Source: Scylla paramamosain (Eukaryota; Arthropoda; Malacostraca; Decapoda; Portunidae). Taken from it: a stretch of 64,000 nt of DNA. The position numbers and the translations under genes were made by a program. Shown one piece after another: positions 61,034 through 64,000 of this stretch; within the stretch, counting starts at the first letter, position 1, and every line of letters begins with the position of its first letter. Below the pieces are notes generated by a model. The model was given only the letters and a program-made list of their open reading frames with translations, made no database searches and had not been told where the DNA came from. The stretch lies in assembly GCF_035594125.1 (NCBI RefSeq), contig NW_026973668.1:3310001-3374000 (forward strand), given 5' to 3'.

Positions 61034-64000
61034 TAACTTCCCCCGAGTGAGGAGGCACGACGAACGATACGTGCTGCTTAGCCGTGGCGCGTGGTGCTGA
61101 AGGTGTGGCCGGCGATGTCGGGTCGTGAGGTGCCGTCGGGGTGTGCAGGATGTAGGCGGGCTTGACTCGGTCTATGGCTATGACGTCGGAAGAGCCGTTT
61201 CTGTTGACGGTGATGTTCTTCCTCGTCCTGCGGAGGACCTCGAAGGGGCCTTCGTAGGGGCGCTGTAGTGGTTTACGGACAGCGTCAACCCTGACGAAGA
61301 CGTGTGTGCAGTCTTCGAGGTCCTGGCTGACGAAGGTCTTGGCGGGGTGCGTGCGAGGTTGCACCGGCTGCAGGCTTCTCATCGACTCCTTAAGACTGCT
61401 GGCGAAGTCTTGGACGCTGCAGGGGCCGGCGTCGGGTGAGCTGGTAAGGAGCTCGCCAGGGAGTCGAAGAGTGGTGCCGTATACGAGCTCGGCAGAAGAG
61501 TGGTGAAGGTCCTGCTTGAGGGACGTCCGGATGCCGAGGAGGACGAGGGGTAAGGTGGCGTTCCACTTCTCGCGTTGGTCGCTGGAAGCCATCAGTGACG
61601 ACTTCAGCTGGCGGTGGAAACGTTCCACTGTAGCGTTGGCCTGAGGATGGTAGCTGGCAGTCCTGTATCGTCGAATGCCGAGTAGTGTCATCAGTTTGTT
61701 CCAGACACTGGACTCAAACTGGCCGCCGCGGTCAGAAGTGAGGCTGACAGGAACACCGAAGCGTGAGATCCACGTGCTGATAAAGGCACGTGCAACAGTG
61801 TCAGTGGAGATGTCAGTCAGTGGTGCAGCTTCTGGCCAGCGAGTGAAGCGGTCGACACAGGTGAGGATGTAGCGGTAGCCGTCGGAGTGAGGAAGAGGGC
61901 CAACGAGGTCGATATGGACGTGTTCGAAGCGTGTGGAGACTGGCGTGAAGGTGGCTGTAGGGGAGCGTGTGTGTCGCGTCACCTTGGAGGCCTGACAGGT
62001 GGTGCACCTACGTGTCCAGTCTCTCACGTCCTTGTTGATGGCGGTCCAGATGAATCGGGACGTCATCATGTGTTGTGAAGCTCTGATGCCAGGATGTGAG
62101 AGGTCGTGCAGCTGACGGAAGAGTGGATACCTGTGCCGTTGAGGCAGGTATGGTCTGACGGTGTTGGTCGAGACGTCAGCGTAGATGTGCACTTGAGTGC
62201 CTGGTAGCTGTACTCTCTTCATCTGTAGTGCGGTGTTTTCTTTTAGTTGCTGCAGCTCGGCGTCGTCGGCCTGATCGGCAGCAATGGCGGCGTAATCGAT
62301 GAGAGAGGTAGATGTGGCACAGATGTTGCGTGACAGGGCATCGGCTGGGGCGTTATCTTCACCTTTCACGTAACGGAGGTCCGTGGTGAACTGGGAGATG
62401 AAGTCTACATGGCGCAGTTGACGTGGTGAGTAGGATGACTTGTTCTTGATGAAGGTGCTCGTCAGCGGCTTGTGGTCAGTGTAGATATGAAACTGACGTC
62501 CTTCGACAAAGTACTGGAAGTGCTTCAATGCCTTGTAGATGGCGAGGAGCTCTCTGTCGAAGGCGCTGTACTTCTTCTCAGCAGTGTTGAGTTTCTTGGA
62601 GAAGAAGGCGACGGGTTTCCAGGCACCGTCGATGTGTTGCTGTAGCACTGCTCCAACTCCGGTGTCTGAGGCGTCCGTGGCGATGGAAGTAGGGGCGTCT
62701 GGGGCAGGGAAACTGAGCGCTGTGGATGTGAGCGCCTTCCGGGCAGCGAGGAAAGCGTCCTCAGCTGCGGGCGTCCAGGCAAGGGTGACGGACTGGCCTC
62801 GTTTGGCTGGCTTCACTAAGGCGTAGAGAGGCTGGAGGAGGAGCGCGCATCGGGGAATGAACCTGTTGTAATAGTTCAGCATCCCGAGGAACTGCTTCAA
62901 CTGGCGCTGAGTTGTTGGCTTCGGGAAATTCTGGATGGCAGTACAGCGACTTGCAGTTGGGGTGAAGCCTGAGGAGGACACAGTGTGGCTGAGGAAGTCA
63001 ACTGAAGGCACGCCGAACACGGACTTGTCGGCGTTGACCTGGATGCCGTAGTCCTTCAGACGAGTGAAGACTTGCTCGAGGTGTTGGCGATGAGCAGCGT
63101 CGTCTGGGCTGGCAACTAGAATGTCGTCGACGTAAGTGAAGCAGAACTGCAGTCCTCGCAAAACTTCGTCCATGAAGCGCTGGAATGTTTGAGCAGCGTT
63201 CTTGAGACCGAAGGGCATCCTAGTGTATTCATATAGTCCGAAGGGCGTGATTATGGCCGTCTTCGGGATGTCCTCGGGGTTGATGGGGATCTGATGGAAG
63301 GCCTTTACGAGGTCGATCCTGGAGAAAATTGTAGAGCCGTGCAGTTGTGATGAAAACTCCTGAATGTTAGGCACTGGATACCTGTCCATCTCGGTGCGGG
63401 AGTTTAGGGCTCTGTAGTCCCCGCAAGGGCGTATGTCACCGTTTTTCTTGGGGACGACGTGAAGCGCAGACGACCAGTTGCTGGAGCTTGGGCGGATGAT
63501 GCCTTGCTGCATCAGAGACTCAAACTCGGCCCTGACCTGTTTGTAGCGTTCTGGTGCTAAGCGACGAGCCTTGGCGAAAACAGGTGGTCCGGTGGTCTCT
63601 ATGTAGTGCAGGACGTGATGTTTCACTGGCTGCGTGGCTGAGTATGGCTGTGTTAGTGTTGGGAAACCCTTGAGGATGGCGGCGAAGGGGTTATCTCGGC
63701 AGACTGCGGAGATTCCGGTGCTCTCGCCAGGTGCCGTTCGGCCACGGGTCCGCAGGGAAGTGAGACGATCCAGCAGCGTGCCGTGCTTCAAGTCGACTAA
63801 GAGGTCGTGGTGGCGTAGGAAATCGGCGCCTAGGATGGGTTGGGTCACAGCTGCTACGTAAAAGGTCCAGTCGAAGGAGCGGCGGAGGTTGAGTTCGAGG
63901 TGTAGTGTCTGCCGCGCATACACAGGGATTTTCGAGGCGTTGGCTGCATAGAGGTGCGTGGTTACAGGCAACCTCTTCTGGCTGTCTGTGGCAGGCAGGA
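61029..64000 (-). CDS. pol: Ty3/Gypsy retrotransposon pol polyprotein (partial, open)
   Basis: Minus-strand frame with no stop over more than 980 codons, open at the right window edge (the start lies outside). Domains in order: C-terminal part of the aspartic protease ([18 protein letters not shown]); reverse transcriptase ([49 protein letters not shown]); RNase H ([37 protein letters not shown]); integrase with H2C2 finger (HDLSHPGI...CTTCQASK) and DDE residues ([30 protein letters not shown]); and a GPF-type module ([14 protein letters not shown]). It ends ATG-TAG overlapping the LTR start. All catalytic residues I can check are present, so the copy may be recent. Gag and the 5' LTR are outside. 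Confidence 0.92.
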   Translation of the reverse strand, partial: LPATDSQKRLPVTTHLYAANASKIPVYARQTLHLELNLRRSFDWTFYVAAVTQPILGADFLRHHDLLVDLKHGTLLDRLTSLRTRGRTAPGESTGISAVCRDNPFAAILKGFPTLTQPYSATQPVKHHVLHYIETTGPPVFAKARRLAPERYKQVRAEFESLMQQGIIRPSSSNWSSALHVVPKKNGDIRPCGDYRALNSRTEMDRYPVPNIQEFSSQLHGSTIFSRIDLVKAFHQIPINPEDIPKTAIITPFGLYEYTRMPFGLKNAAQTFQRFMDEVLRGLQFCFTYVDDILVASPDDAAHRQHLEQVFTRLKDYGIQVNADKSVFGVPSVDFLSHTVSSSGFTPTASRCTAIQNFPKPTTQRQLKQFLGMLNYYNRFIPRCALLLQPLYALVKPAKRGQSVTLAWTPAAEDAFLAARKALTSTALSFPAPDAPTSIATDASDTGVGAVLQQHIDGAWKPVAFFSKKLNTAEKKYSAFDRELLAIYKALKHFQYFVEGRQFHIYTDHKPLTSTFIKNKSSYSPRQLRHVDFISQFTTDLRYVKGEDNAPADALSRNICATSTSLIDYAAIAADQADDAELQQLKENTALQMKRVQLPGTQVHIYADVSTNTVRPYLPQRHRYPLFRQLHDLSHPGIRASQHMMTSRFIWTAINKDVRDWTRRCTTCQASKVTRHTRSPTATFTPVSTRFEHVHIDLVGPLPHSDGYRYILTCVDRFTRWPEAAPLTDISTDTVARAFISTWISRFGVPVSLTSDRGGQFESSVWNKLMTLLGIRRYRTASYHPQANATVERFHRQLKSSLMASSDQREKWNATLPLVLLGIRTSLKQDLHHSSAELVYGTTLRLPGELLTSSPDAGPCSVQDFASSLKESMRSLQPVQPRTHPAKTFVSQDLEDCTHVFVRVDAVRKPLQRPYEGPFEVLRRTRKNITVNRNGSSDVIAIDRVKPAYILHTPTAPHDPTSPATPSAPRATAKQHVSFVVPPHSGEVM

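Overview
The window reads as nuclear DNA of an arthropod, most likely a decapod crustacean (probably a crab; this is inference). The supporting signs are intron-containing genes, very dense di-, tri- and tetranucleotide microsatellites, many short TTAGG/CCTAA (arthropod telomere-type) runs inside introns, and several LINE families with crustacean-style reverse transcriptases. No prokaryotic gene organisation is present.

The left half (about 1-35 kb) is a tandemly duplicated block holding two neighbours: a multi-finger C2H2 zinc-finger gene on the minus strand and a GRWD1-like WD-repeat gene (ribosome biogenesis/histone chaperone family) on the plus strand. The window opens with the last GRWD1 exon of one copy (1-121). 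Unit A follows: zinc-finger gene 2641-4696 and GRWD1 exons 1-7 at 8457-13987. Unit B follows that: zinc-finger gene about 19015-21980 and GRWD1 remnants 24828-35088. Both zinc-finger copies and both GRWD1 copies in units A and B carry stops, frameshifts or missing exons.

Transposons have been inserted through the block and the unduplicated paralogue often serves as a pre-insertion site. They include a piggyBac-type element (354-1346, TTAA target), a hAT element (6018-6835, perfect 8-bp target duplication), a Ginger1-type DNA transposon (26198-29497, CCGG target duplication) whose Gypsy-integrase-like transposase ends in a PHD finger, and at least four LINE families, here called J, P, T and Q. 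Family J has a single long endonuclease-reverse transcriptase ORF, with two near-complete copies at 30911-34226 and 45888-49173.

The right half holds a truncated, broken but intron-bearing C-terminal part of POLR3A (RNA polymerase III largest subunit; 42320-45553), a tRNA-Val-derived SINE (37346-37626), two exons of an SLC7-type amino-acid transporter on the minus strand (56204-57610), an inverted-repeat MITE, an undescribed approximately 80-bp satellite with a palindromic core (59300-59660), and an open Ty3/Gypsy pol gene with its 3' LTR that runs off the right edge (60381-64000).

Most long apparent ORFs elsewhere are microsatellite or antisense artefacts. The most notable items are the Ginger1 element with a PHD finger, the broken tandem GRWD1/zinc-finger block, and the repeated link between LINE 3' ends or insertion sites and microsatellites.
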